From positions 868,001 to 932,000 of the forward strand of contig JBLDXI010000016.1 of NCBI GenBank assembly GCA_047495785.1: a stretch of 64,000 bases of DNA, read 5' to 3'. A program made the position numbers and the translations under genes. The notes under the pieces were generated by a model, which was given only the letters and a program-made list of their open reading frames with translations, searched no databases and had not been told where the DNA came from. Within the stretch, counting starts at the first letter, position 1; each line of letters opens with the position of its first letter. Positions 24,998 to 35,385 of this stretch are shown piece after piece. Source of the stretch: Lepidodermella squamata. Its lineage: Eukaryota > Gastrotricha.

Positions 24998-26539
24998 ATG
25001 TTAACCGTACTAGTTATACTGTTTGAAGCTCTGGTCTCGTCGACAGAGTCTCAGGAATATCTGGCACAAGTGCGGTCCAACTTCGCCGCTTTACCGACAC
25101 CTTTGCTTTATTGGCCAATGAACAATTTGTTTGGCTTTCGCGACATTTCTGACAACAAGATAGACGCGACTTTCCAAACAACGGCCCCAGTATTGGCTGC
25201 TGGACCGTTTGGAATGCCGAATACTGCATATGAGACGAATAAAGCTGACAACACGAGTTGGTTCGAGACGAAATCGCCCGGCTTTCTCGCCCTGACTTCT
25301 TTTACTGTGGCTGGTCATGCCATCATAAAATCGAGGGCGCAAATATTTGAATTCGCCAATGGAACAAGCTATTTTTCGATTCTATGGCGATTCAATGCGT
25401 CTAATCTGAATAGCCTTTATCCAAACCTTTTAGGCGCGTATGCCGGGAGTACGCCCTACTTACAACTACCTTGCGACTTTTCCGACTGGCGTTTTGTCGC
25501 GTTTACATTCAATGCAGCGAATAGAACCATCACGGCTGTTTGCGATGATGTGTTCAGCTCGCCCCTGGTAAAGGCTGCTTTACCACCACTGGCGGATACA
25601 TTGCTTATGGGCAGGCGGTATGTGAACTGTTAACAGAAACCTACTGCTAAATGCATAAAAACCTCTTGTTTAGCTACGGAAGTGTTTTGGACGGCGGGTT
25701 CAACAATCTTTACGCCTGTGTTTCAGTATTCAACACAGCGCTGAGCCAGGCGGAGCTTGCCACTTTACGATCACAGTGTCAACTTATCAACCGTAATCTT
25801 CAAATTTCGCATATTCTTAAGGGTTTTTGAGAGTCATTTCAGAGATCACCTGCCCTTCAAAATGCATCGCTGGCAGTTGCGTCGGAGACTTGAACGCTAT
25901 GGGTGGCTATCGTTGCACTTGCCAAGACGGTTGGATAGGTTGGGATTGTTCTGTCCGTTAGTTTTCATGGTTATTAACAATAATTCCCAGCTTATGTTAT
26001 CTGAATAGCCATCTGCTCGCCACCTTGTGGTCTTGGTGGTAGTTGCGTCAGTCCTAATAGTACCTGCAGATGTTCTCCAGGCTGGATTGGTAGCCAGTGT
26101 GAAACGCGTGCGGAACCATGAAGGTTTATTTATTCTTTAATTCGATATCCCCCTATTTAGCATTGTGTCCTACTGGCTGCTCGAACGGTGGCACTTGCGT
26201 TCGACCGAATCGATGCAACTGCAGCAATAATTGGCTGCCACCCGATTGCTCCATGCGTAAGATCAATTTAGTAGGAATTCATTGTTACATATTGAATGAA
26301 CAGCTAATTGCAAGAATTGCGAAAGCCGAGGCAACTGTAAAGCTCCTAGAACTTGCGATTGCAAAGCAGGATGGACAGGCCCAGATTGCTTCAACAGTAA
26401 GTGAATTCAACAATTTAACAAATGAATGCTTATCTCTTTCAACTTCAGGGATTGAATGTGAGTTCTTTCTTCAGGATCATAACTATTCCTCTATCCTTTT
26501 CCCAGATTAGCTGTTTGCTCGGCGAATGGCTGTAAATGA
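24998..26539 (+). CDS. Secreted LamG-EGF protein, paralogue 1
   Basis: Eight exons (24998-25617, 25674-25792, 25843-25956, 26009-26107, 26161-26256, 26304-26396, 26449-26457, 26511-26539) join in phase to give 392 aa. A signal peptide (about 1-18) is followed by a laminin-G/concanavalin-A-like domain (YWPMNNLFGFRDISDN, FTVAGHAIIKS, WRFVAFTFN, NNLYACVSVFNTALS). Four one-exon EGF-like modules follow (ITCPSKC..., ICSPPCGLGG..., LCPTGCSNGG..., NCESRGNCK...). Exon 7 is a 9-nt microexon and the last exon encodes VCSANGCK. There is no membrane anchor, so it is probably extracellular. Exon sizes 2, 3, 5, 6, 7 and 8 are identical to those of the paralogue at 32970-35075, which validates the model. Confidence 0.9.
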
Positions 26540-26946
26540 AGAAATCTGAACTCTGGATTCGTCCTGTTAATCCTAGTAATATATTCACAGCTGACATAAA
26601 AAATAAATACAAAAAATGTCGTAATTTATTGTTGTTTTTAACGACAAGTGCTTGCAAAAAAGTAAAGTAGCTTTCTGTTTTAAGTTCCTTCAAGGATTTT
26701 TTGAACGCATTCAACACGATGTTATCCGTCTGTTTCCTAACTCAAAGCAGTCATTTTTCGGTCCTTTTTACAGGAGAAAGAAATCAATAAGAAGAGAAAC
26801 AATCAGAACAAAAGGCGCTCCTGTTGTTGAATAGTAATAATAAGACAAGAACAGATGTTCTAAAAGAGATGCGAAATAAAATGACACCAGGCTAAGTCGA
26901 TGTTATCGGGATTGTGAAGGTTATTTGCCGATTCGTAATACTTTTC
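26540..26946. other. Intergenic, 407 bp
   Basis: AT-rich, with an AATAAA near 26604 that can serve the LamG-EGF gene. Nothing else is seen. Confidence 0.4.
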
Positions 26947-27267
26947 TCAGAAACAAAACGACCGCGAAGAACCGCCGCGAAATTCGAACTGGCGGCACTC
27001 TTCGAGCATGCGAACTTCCGCCAGTTGCCGCTTCTTCCAAAGCATTTCTTCCGGCGTTGGGGGACTGTTTTGATTGTTGTTCGAAGGTTGCAAGGGTTGC
27101 ACGGCGCCCGAGGTGAAGACAACGCCCTCCATCATTTTACCACCATCACTGCTCGTGCTGCTGCAGCTGCTGCTAAGATCGTCCGAGTCCATAGATTGCT
27201 GCGGCACTTTCAGCCCGTTGATGAAGTAGTGATGGCCATCGTAGTCGATGCGGCAACTTCTTTCCAT
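26947..27267 (-). CDS. Ser-rich small protein of unknown function
   Basis: Single open frame of 106 aa with balanced, higher-GC codon use unlike the flanking AT-rich DNA. It begins MERSCRIDYDGHHYFINGL, runs through a Ser-rich stretch (DDLSSSCSSTSSDGG) and a Gln/Asn/Pro-rich stretch, and ends in a charged helix (PEEMLWKKRQLAEVRMLEEC) followed by FRGGSSRSFCF. I do not recognise it. There is no signal peptide or membrane segment, so it is probably intracellular. Antisense frames of similar length exist, but their composition is Arg-rich in the way expected of shadows. Confidence 0.5.
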   Translation of the reverse strand: MERSCRIDYDGHHYFINGLKVPQQSMDSDDLSSSCSSTSSDGGKMMEGVVFTSGAVQPLQPSNNNQNSPPTPEEMLWKKRQLAEVRMLEECRQFEFRGGSSRSFCF

Positions 27268-29299
27268 GATGACTGATGTTGACTAGCACGACAAGATGTT
27301 CTTGTTTTAAGCAATCAGCCGCTTGAGGGCGATTGTAAGGAGGTAACTCCCGCCTTTAATTTGTCTAGAAAATGACATAAAGATTTAAATATCTGAAGAT
27401 TCTGCAACTTATGAGCTAAGATGAATAACTGGGGTAACTTCAATAAAGATTTCGAAACAAAAGGATGAAGGCCGCATAACTAGCTTGGGGGCATTTTCTG
27501 GCTCCAAATGACGCATTTTAGAGCCGATGTGCTCCCATGTGCATTCATTGACGTCAGATTAAGCTAAAGTTTGAACTAGCTCCCATAGTAAATAACACCT
27601 AATACACGTGAAATTAGCTGAACACGTTTGTTCAACATATTTGCCTAAGAATGGTGGTGTGTTCCTAAGGATAAGCCAAAAATACAATAGGATAGGCAGT
27701 CACGTAAAACATCAATAAAACTTGTGAGTTGTTTTGGCATTCAAGATTTTCGCCAAAAATTGATCTACCACACCTATGTTTTTTTGCTGTACTGATAAAT
27801 TATTAATCACCCGTGAAAAGTAAGAAAATTTTCCTCGCGCGCTGAATAAAAAAAACCGATATTTTTTTCCCGCCCCTGACGTCATTATTGGGTTCACATA
27901 ACTTCTGATGGGTTGGGGGTAAATTACGCATGCTTTGAATTTTTTCAAATGCTAGAATAGTCTTTTTTCATTGCATTCATGTGTCACGCATGACTATGGG
28001 CGCTCTCGTTAAGAAATGAAAAATGGGTCTGCGATCATTGATTACTGACATTCTAGATTCTAGAAAAAATCAACCAACCAAGGAAACACAGGAAAAAACT
28101 GGAAGTCGGTAAGTAGGACATGTTTTACTTGGCTCTGGTTTCAGGCACATGTTCAAATCAATCAGTACAGAAAAAGAATTATGGAATAAGGTGTGGCATA
28201 TAAAGCGAAAAGCAATCAGGCAATCAGGCGCATTATGCTATGATTCACTCGTTCTCGACCCTGCCAATTCTTTTCCGTTCTAGCTGGGTAGTATAAAGAG
28301 GTTTTCAGGTAATCGCGCGTTGTGGTACGTGCGAACCTGTGTTCTTTATTAAGCCCACGTTTTTTATGGTTTCATACTACAACAGATGCTGCGTAGTGCG
28401 CCATGCCGCGTGTGAGAGCGTTTTTTCTCTTGGTAAAACAAAGCGCCTGGCGGAAGCGATTGCGTGACTGAAAGCGAACCGCCAGGCCAGGCAAACACCG
28501 GTGTACACTGATTGTTATTTTGAGGGGCGGTAAGCGAGAGCCCTTGACTATTGTTTGGCTGAAACGAGGCGGAAATCAAGAGTGACAGACGGGTTATATT
28601 TCTCAATTCGCCTACAGATGGCGTGAATATATTGTTTGCTATCAGGAAGGCGGAAGAAAATTGCCCGATTTCGGCGAGACACGTTCCACATCATCAATCA
28701 TAATCAGGGACAGCATACTTATAATTCGATTAATTAAAAATAACAGGAAATGAAAGCTGGTTAAAAACTGGAACGCCGTTTTTTGTAAACACCTTCTAAT
28801 TGCTTTTATGCCTAATTTTTAGGGACACAGACGTAACTTGTTAGGTTCCTGGGATTTCCTTGGCCATTTTTTTAAATCAAAGTGAAGCATGTGACGGAAA
28901 TCGTGTACCAAAATGTCGAATTACATATTCAAAGAAAGAAATCATCATTGCAATCAGAGAAACTTTGGACGCTGGTTTGAGATTGAAAAACAATAAGCAA
29001 TAAAGGAGTACACGAACGTTTGATCCAGCCCAACAAGTTTGCTGATTGCTGATTTTTCGGTCAGTCAAGCAATCCTTGGAAAATCCAGCTTGTTGTAAAT
29101 TTGGGAATTTATGGTAATTGAATTTAGCTTCACAGGGCCCGCTGCTCCTGTGTAAGTCCTTATTCCTTATTTTGGTCTTCATCCAAGTATGAAACTCCAG
29201 GCATAGATTGTTTTTCCGAGACCTTACTCCAACCTTCTCGAGGAAATTACTATCCGTTGCAGGAAAGGCATAACGAGAAATTTATGGCCGCGCCTGATT
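27268..29299. other. 2-kb gene-free region
   Basis: I find no supported gene, tRNA or clear repeat. Minus-strand open frames at 27712-27948, 28364-28606 and 28877-29182 have no recognisable features or splice partners. Confidence 0.4.
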
Positions 29300-30484
29300 T
29301 TATTCATATGCTTGAATCATTAACATAACGAGTGCGATATCAAAAAGAGTAATGCAAGAAACTACAATAGAACCAGCTACAAAGTCATAAAATCTCGCAC
29401 AACTAACGCCGAGGTACCATCCGAAAATCTTCTTCTCCTGCCTGAGAAGTTTCCGATCCATGGAGCTTAATAGCAGCGTGTAGAAAGTCACTAGAATGCC
29501 TGCCAGAAATTTAGCTGTTACCATGTAAATCAAATAGACTGGCTCGGATGTTATCGGTAACATACTGGTGACCAAACTCAAATTAACAGCACAGGCGAGT
29601 ACAACTGTCATTGCGAAACTCGGCCTCTCCACTGTGAAAGGGCTCAAGAGCAAGCCGCAAACTTGCAAGGCAAACAGCCCAACAGTTGGTAGGAATACGT
29701 TGTAGACGTAATAGTTATATTTGCGCCTGAATCGAACCGTGTAAATGAGCCGTGTGATGTTTAGAGGGTAACCATTAGTTTCGACGACGATTTCTCGCCG
29801 CACTGTAAACGGCTCTGCTACTTTCCAAATTTCCGAGTCGGCGATAAAATTGTTCCTAGCCGAAGCGTCGATCTCGAAGTTTAACGGGTAATAAGTGACA
29901 AGCTCAGCCCATTCCAGCGAGCTAAATACTAGTTCGCAATGCAAAAGATCGAACGGAAATGTCTGGAAAGAGAAATTCGAGCATAGAACGTCTATTCGCC
30001 CGCTTGAACCCCACACACCCGACATTGAGAGAAATGGATACACATAAATGTCGCTGTAACCAGCTTTCTTTGGGAAGGGATCTTCGAACAGAGTCAGATG
30101 GTTCATAACAGGGTGCCATGTGAATTCGTTGGAGAGACGCGTCACCATTTCATAAGGTTTTACCCCAGCACATTCTTCTTCCGAAAGCAATTGAGTACAA
30201 GAAGGGGCGTCACATGGGAAGGGCCACGAGTAGCTTACAGCCGCCAGCATAGAGAGCCGTTGATTGATGTCATCAATTTTGATGAATCTGTAAAGCGAAA
30301 ATGCAACTTTGACTTGAATTGGATGGATCTTTCTGGCCACAAATTCGCTCGGCAGATAGCTGGAAGAGGCGGCAGGGCATATTTCGAGTATTCCATTACG
30401 CAATCGTTCCGCTACAGTTATATTGACAGCCCTTGCCCCATATAAAACACCAATCGAGCAAGTTAACATCAATTTTAGAAGCAT
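29300..30484 (-). CDS. Cys-loop ligand-gated ion channel subunit, 14-residue loop
   Basis: Single exon, 394 aa. A signal peptide ending near GARA leads an extracellular domain with TVAERLRNGILEICP, YSWPFPCD (loop D position), the Cys-loop C-SNFSFQTFPFDLLH-C and a loop C region REIVVETNGYPLN without vicinal Cys. Four membrane segments follow, with M2 FAMTVVLACAVNLSLVTSML preceded by VERPS and a short M3-M4 loop. The loop has 14 residues between the cysteines, not the canonical 13, with the extra residue ahead of FPFD. The stop codon TAA is part of an AATAAA. It is a postsynaptic-type channel subunit; ligand and ion selectivity cannot be read from the sequence. Confidence 0.88.
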   Translation of the reverse strand: MLLKLMLTCSIGVLYGARAVNITVAERLRNGILEICPAASSSYLPSEFVARKIHPIQVKVAFSLYRFIKIDDINQRLSMLAAVSYSWPFPCDAPSCTQLLSEEECAGVKPYEMVTRLSNEFTWHPVMNHLTLFEDPFPKKAGYSDIYVYPFLSMSGVWGSSGRIDVLCSNFSFQTFPFDLLHCELVFSSLEWAELVTYYPLNFEIDASARNNFIADSEIWKVAEPFTVRREIVVETNGYPLNITRLIYTVRFRRKYNYYVYNVFLPTVGLFALQVCGLLLSPFTVERPSFAMTVVLACAVNLSLVTSMLPITSEPVYLIYMVTAKFLAGILVTFYTLLLSSMDRKLLRQEKKIFGWYLGVSCARFYDFVAGSIVVSCITLFDIALVMLMIQAYE

Positions 30485-30574
30485 ATTGGCAGCTAATATA
30501 TACTTAGTTTAACACATTTGCGTATAGATGAGTTGATGTTTACTCAGGTTTATTTGCTTGATAAGTTTCAGTAA

Positions 30575-32542
30575 TTACTCATCGCATAGCTTATCATTCA
30601 TGAAACATCTCTGATATCCGGGGCATTTCTTGGCTCCTTCTTTGCATTCGCTACATCCATCTTCGTCCACAGCATCGCGGCAGTCGGCAAAGCCATCGCA
30701 ATGTTTGTCCAAGGGTATGCATCGGAAGTAACTAGTTCTAACATCGATGCATTTGAATTGTTCCCTGTTGCAGTTTGGGCAGTCTAATTCATCGGTTTCA
30801 TCGGGACAATCGATCAAGCCATCGCATTGTTTATGTTCTAAAATTAGGTATTTTAAGAGAGGTTTAGATTCAGGCAGAAACTTACGATGGATGCAGATGC
30901 TTGAATTTCCGCATTTTACAGGACGATCGCTCGGGCACTGAAAAATCGGGGGAAAAAATCATGGCTTGCCGAAGTTTTTCCAAGTTTATCGGCTCACCTT
31001 TTGGCAGTGAGTTTCATCACTCCGATCATGGCAATCCAACTTCCCATCGCACAAACCCTGAATTGTGCTGAGATGGTCCCATCCAAACCTCGCGTCAAAA
31101 TGCTTCACACATTCGCCATTGTCGCAGCTCAATTGATGGCTCAGGCATGGGCAGTTTTGCAGTTCGTCATTGGAACAATCCCACCGACCATCGCAAACCC
31201 GATTTCTCCGAACGCATGACCCATCTGAGCAGAGAAATGACTCAGAGTTACACGGACAGTTCTGCTCATCGGTTGTGTCTTTCGAGATTTCGTCACAGTC
31301 CGTTATTCCATCGCACTAAAGAATCACAGCTTATCATTTGACCTCATTTTTAGGACATGAAATATACCACTCGGGATCTCGGGATACATCGATCTGAAGT
31401 TGCGCATTTCCTCGCTCCAGATTTGCAAACTAATTTGCCGATTAAAATTGCCTTCTTCATACAAATCACAAAATTCATACAAACCTGTACAATTCGCTTC
31501 ATCGTTACCAAGAACGCAATCGATGATGCCGTCGCACCTTTGAGCCTCGCCGAAGCAATTCTCGTTGCCTGTTGGTATACCATTCAAGCAGAAGTAAGGG
31601 CATCTTGACGGGCAGTCGTTTTCATCTGATCCATCCTTGCAATCGATAATCCTATCACATCGTCCGTTGATGGGAATGCATTGCCCATTGGTTTTACATT
31701 GGAATTGAAACCGTTTGTGGCAGGTTTTACATGACATTTCGTCTGAACCATCTGAGCAATCGTTCTGGCCATTGCAAATGCGACTCGAATCTATGCACTT
31801 CAATCCGTTTTTGCATAGAAACTTTGTCGGGCCGCAATTTGGTGGACTAATGGATACAACGCAATCGCTTTCATCTGAGCCATCAGTGCAGTCGTTAGTC
31901 CCATCGCAAAGCCAGCTTTTGCGGATGCATCTCGATCCATCCTTGCAAGAGAACATCCCATAAGCGCAGGTAACATTCACTCCGGGACATTCCATTTCGT
32001 CAGCTCCATCCGGGCAATCGAAATCTCCGTCGCAGACCCAACCATCGTCGATGCATTTTTTAATACTTTGACATGGGAAGAGATTTCGTCCGCAGTTGAG
32101 CTTTGTCCCTGATGGGCAGCTTAAAGGATTCTCATCTGTCCCACCTGGGCAGTCTAGTTGACCGTCACACAGCCAGGTTTCTTTCACACATTTCGCGACA
32201 GAGCAGTCACAAGCTCCATCACAGCCTGAAAAATCGCTGACTTTAGCGAAAATATGTGATAATTACGCCGAAAAGCATACATCTACAGTTAGTTTCATCC
32301 TGGCCATCAGGGCAATCCGATGCGCCATCACATACGGCTCGTATGGGCAAGCAAGTTGAAGTAGCCTTGCAGAAATATTCATATGGTAGACATTCGGGCG
32401 AGTCACCATCACCTCTCCGTGGTCGTTTGAATTTGCTATTATCTGTATAGTTTTTGTAACGTGAAAGAGCCAAAGCTGTGTAGCAGATTTCAAGCAGAAG
32501 TAATGCCAATACTAAAATCGCGACGTGTCCGGGTTTAGTCAT
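30575..32542 (-). CDS. Secreted multi-LDLa (LDL-receptor class A) repeat protein
   Basis: Six exons (32542-32281, 32225-31485, 31429-31368, 31315-30998, 30937-30886, 30837-30575) join in phase to 565 aa. A hydrophobic N-terminus (ILVLALLLLEICYTALA) acts as signal peptide or signal anchor. About twelve LDLa modules follow, most with the calcium-binding acidic motif (for example CDGTNDCTDGSDESDC and CDGDFDCPDGADEMEC). The last module stops at LCDE before its DCxDGSDExxC half. There are no EGF or beta-propeller modules and no C-terminal membrane segment, so it is not a full LRP. It may be a secreted or type II ligand-binding protein. The 55-nt intron after EANCT is supported because splicing restores an LDLa that reads VCKSGARKC...RVCDGITDC. 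Confidence 0.9.
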
Positions 32543-32969
32543 TGCTATATTCAGGTCCAGCTAAGCAGCCGATTCCTGAATACGTCCAGTAACATGACGT
32601 AGGTGCAGAGCACTTTTGGCTCCTGCGTAGACACTGGACACTGGACAATAGGCCGTACTTGACTCCGTTTATTTACTGTTCTACGCCGAGCTGACCATTC
32701 GTGTCAATGAATGAATAGACCGGATGGAAACTGGTTAATGCCGTTTTTCTGATTGATTTAAGTTAGCTTGAGCCAACAGCTAAGGATTGATATTATAGCT
32801 TTAAGATAAATCCCAGTTTGCGAAGTAGGACCTAGGGTGTCCTTTCGGGTATTTTTCAGACCAAAGGTTAAAGACATCAAAAACATTTTTATTGAGATCA
32901 GTCGTCAACGAGATTTAACGAGAAGCAGCTATTCAAGCCAGTTCTTGGTGATTCGAGTATGAGGCTTAT
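32543..32969. other. Intergenic, 427 bp
   Basis: Promoter side of the LDLa gene and 3' side of the second LamG-EGF gene. A TTTATT (AATAAA on the minus strand) lies near 32888. Nothing else is seen. Confidence 0.4.
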
Positions 32970-35075
32970 TCAACTGCAACCATTCGCCGAGCAAACAGCT
33001 GGACGTGAAATAGTTGAATTCTATGATAATAATTGATACGTGTCTACTCACGTTGAATCCCTGAGAAGACAAACAATTCTAAATAATCTTTATTCCCGCA
33101 GTTCAACTCACTGGTGAAGCAGTCGGATCCGGTCCACCCTGCATTGCACTCGCAGGTTCGTGGAGCGATGCATTTGCCACGCCTTTCGCAGTTGCTGCAG
33201 TTGGCTATAATATAAAAGATCATGCGTCATTTTCTGTCATTCATGACAAAAGCATACGCATCGAACAATCGGGCGGCAGCCAGTCGTTGCCACAGCTGCA
33301 TCTATTAGGCCTCAAGCAAGTACCGCCATTGGCGCAGCCCGTCGGGCAAAAAGCTGAACAGTGGATTCAGTAATAATAAAAAAATCAATTTCAATAATTC
33401 TCATACGCGTATCGCACTGATTGCCGGTCCAGCCTGGAGCGCACTGGCAAACGTTGGCGTTGGCGCAAACGCCGCCCAGACCACATGGAGGTGAACAAGT
33501 AGCTAGAAAAAGATGAATCCCTAATCCATAAACAATGACTATGTAGCGATGGAAACTTACGAACAGAACAATCCCAACCTATCCAACCGTTCTGACACGT
33601 GCAACGATATCCTCCCATAGCATTGAAGTCAGGTACGCAACTTCCAGCGATACATTTTGAGGGGCAGGTTATTTCTGCCGCAAATTGGTGAATGTGATCA
33701 AAGTTTTTAAGTGGAATTTGAATGAGCATATACGGTTAATAAGTTGGCACTGCGATCGAAGTGTAGCAAGATCGCCTGGTGACAATGCAGTGTTAAATAT
33801 TGAGACACAAGCGTACAGATTGTTGAAGGCGGCATCGAGAGGCCCTCCTAACCTGAGAAAATTAAAACGAAATTCATTAAAAAAACGAACATCCTGACAA
33901 ATTCGATCTAAGCGGGGTCATCGCTAAACTTTTTAGGGACACGAGTTCAAGCCCATAGAAAAACGAGGTTTTCAAAGTTCGATTATTAGTAGAATAATTG
34001 TGGGATGCTTGTGTTCTATACAGTGTTCCTCATAAGTAAGGCAACCAAAGAAAGTTCAGTGATAAGGGACCAGTATGTCCCCTATTTCTGAGCCAGGTAA
34101 AATACCAAAAATTACCGAAGCGTTCTCACCGCGTTTTTCCGGAATCTCTTCGGTGAAATCGTAGAAAATGTATACAAAATTATGCTATAATTTAGTAAAA
34201 ATACCTGGAATTTCCCTACAAAAAGGGAAAAAATCAATACGTAGTTTGAAACACCCTGTAAAAACGAACCCAAAGAAACTACAGGTTGAAGAGGGATCGC
34301 TGATAAAAATTCTGTCTAATTTCAATCATTACCGAGCTAAGTTCTGATTAGATTTTTTGTTGAGGTTTTCCTCGGTGAAATTTAGTTCTTTTAAAGAAAG
34401 GACATTTTTCAAGATCTCAGAAAGATTCAGATTTTTGGTTTCCCATATTTTCAACGTTTACCTTCTTCCCATTATCAACGTATCAGCTGATACAGGCGAG
34501 TCAGTCTTCACCAGAGGTTGGCTAACAACGCCATCGCATAGCGTTGTAACCGTTTTATTCGCCGCATTGTAAGTATACGCTACGAAGCGCCAGGTCGATA
34601 AATCGCAAGCAACTTGCAGCACTGGCACGTCGCCAACTTGGGCGCCCAAAAAATTAGGGTACATATTATCCGCATCGTCATATTTAAATCGCCACAGAAA
34701 TGACGTAAAAGTTGTTCCATTGATAAATTCGAAAATTTGCACTCTTGACTTAATGATCACGTGACCCGCCACCGTGAAAGACGTCAATGCGGCAATTTTT
34801 GGTGATTTCGTTTCGAACCAACTCGTATTGTCAGCTTTATTTGTCTCATAGCTACTATTTGGCGTGCCGAACGGTCCAGTTACTAAAACGGGGGCCGTTG
34901 TTTTGAAAGTGATATCCATCTTGTTGTCAGAAATGTCTCGTAAACCAAACAAGCTGTTCATCGGCCAGTAAGCCACGGGTTTCGGTAAAATTGCAAAGTT
35001 TGCTTGCAGCTGGGCAACATAATCCTGGCAATTTGCAGGTGATGATGTGATGATTGCGAGAAATAAAGCTAACAT
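32970..35075 (-). CDS. Secreted LamG-EGF protein, paralogue 2
   Basis: Eight exons (35075-34462, 33852-33734, 33674-33561, 33502-33407, 33353-33258, 33204-33112, 33060-33052, 32998-32970) join in phase to 389 aa. It has the same order as paralogue 1: signal peptide, LamG-like domain (YWPMNSLFGLRDISDN, FTVAGHVIIKS), four single-exon EGF modules, a 9-nt microexon (GGATTCAAC) and a last exon reading VCSANGCS. The LamG domain is split by an intron of 609 nt, far longer than the 47-60 nt elsewhere in the gene. It is probably an extracellular adhesion or matrix component. It is convergent with paralogue 1 across 6.4 kb. Confidence 0.9.
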
Positions 35076-35385
35076 TATTTTATTGTCTGAAATAAAAAGT
35101 GAGTCGGCCTAACAATGCGATTTCTTTCTCACTTCCCTCGGCTTCAAGCTTGATGGACAAGATTGGTGATAGACTGCTCCGAATATAGAATGGGTGATAG
35201 ACCATAAAATCGATCAAATTTACCCCAGACTTTATAAGCGAAAATATCGATTTCGACAGGGCTGACATTAAGTAATTATTATTTTATTTAAAACACAACA
35301 AAAATTGGGGTTTTTTTTAGCAAAAATTAAGGTGCGAGCAGGTACATTTATCGAAACAAGCAACAAAGGATATGAAACCAATGAG

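Noticed and set aside
31437-31485. Continuous reading of the LDLa gene through position 31324 as one exon
   Set aside because: Reading through gives a non-LDLa tail. Splicing a 55-nt intron restores a proper LDLa module and correct phase with the next exon.
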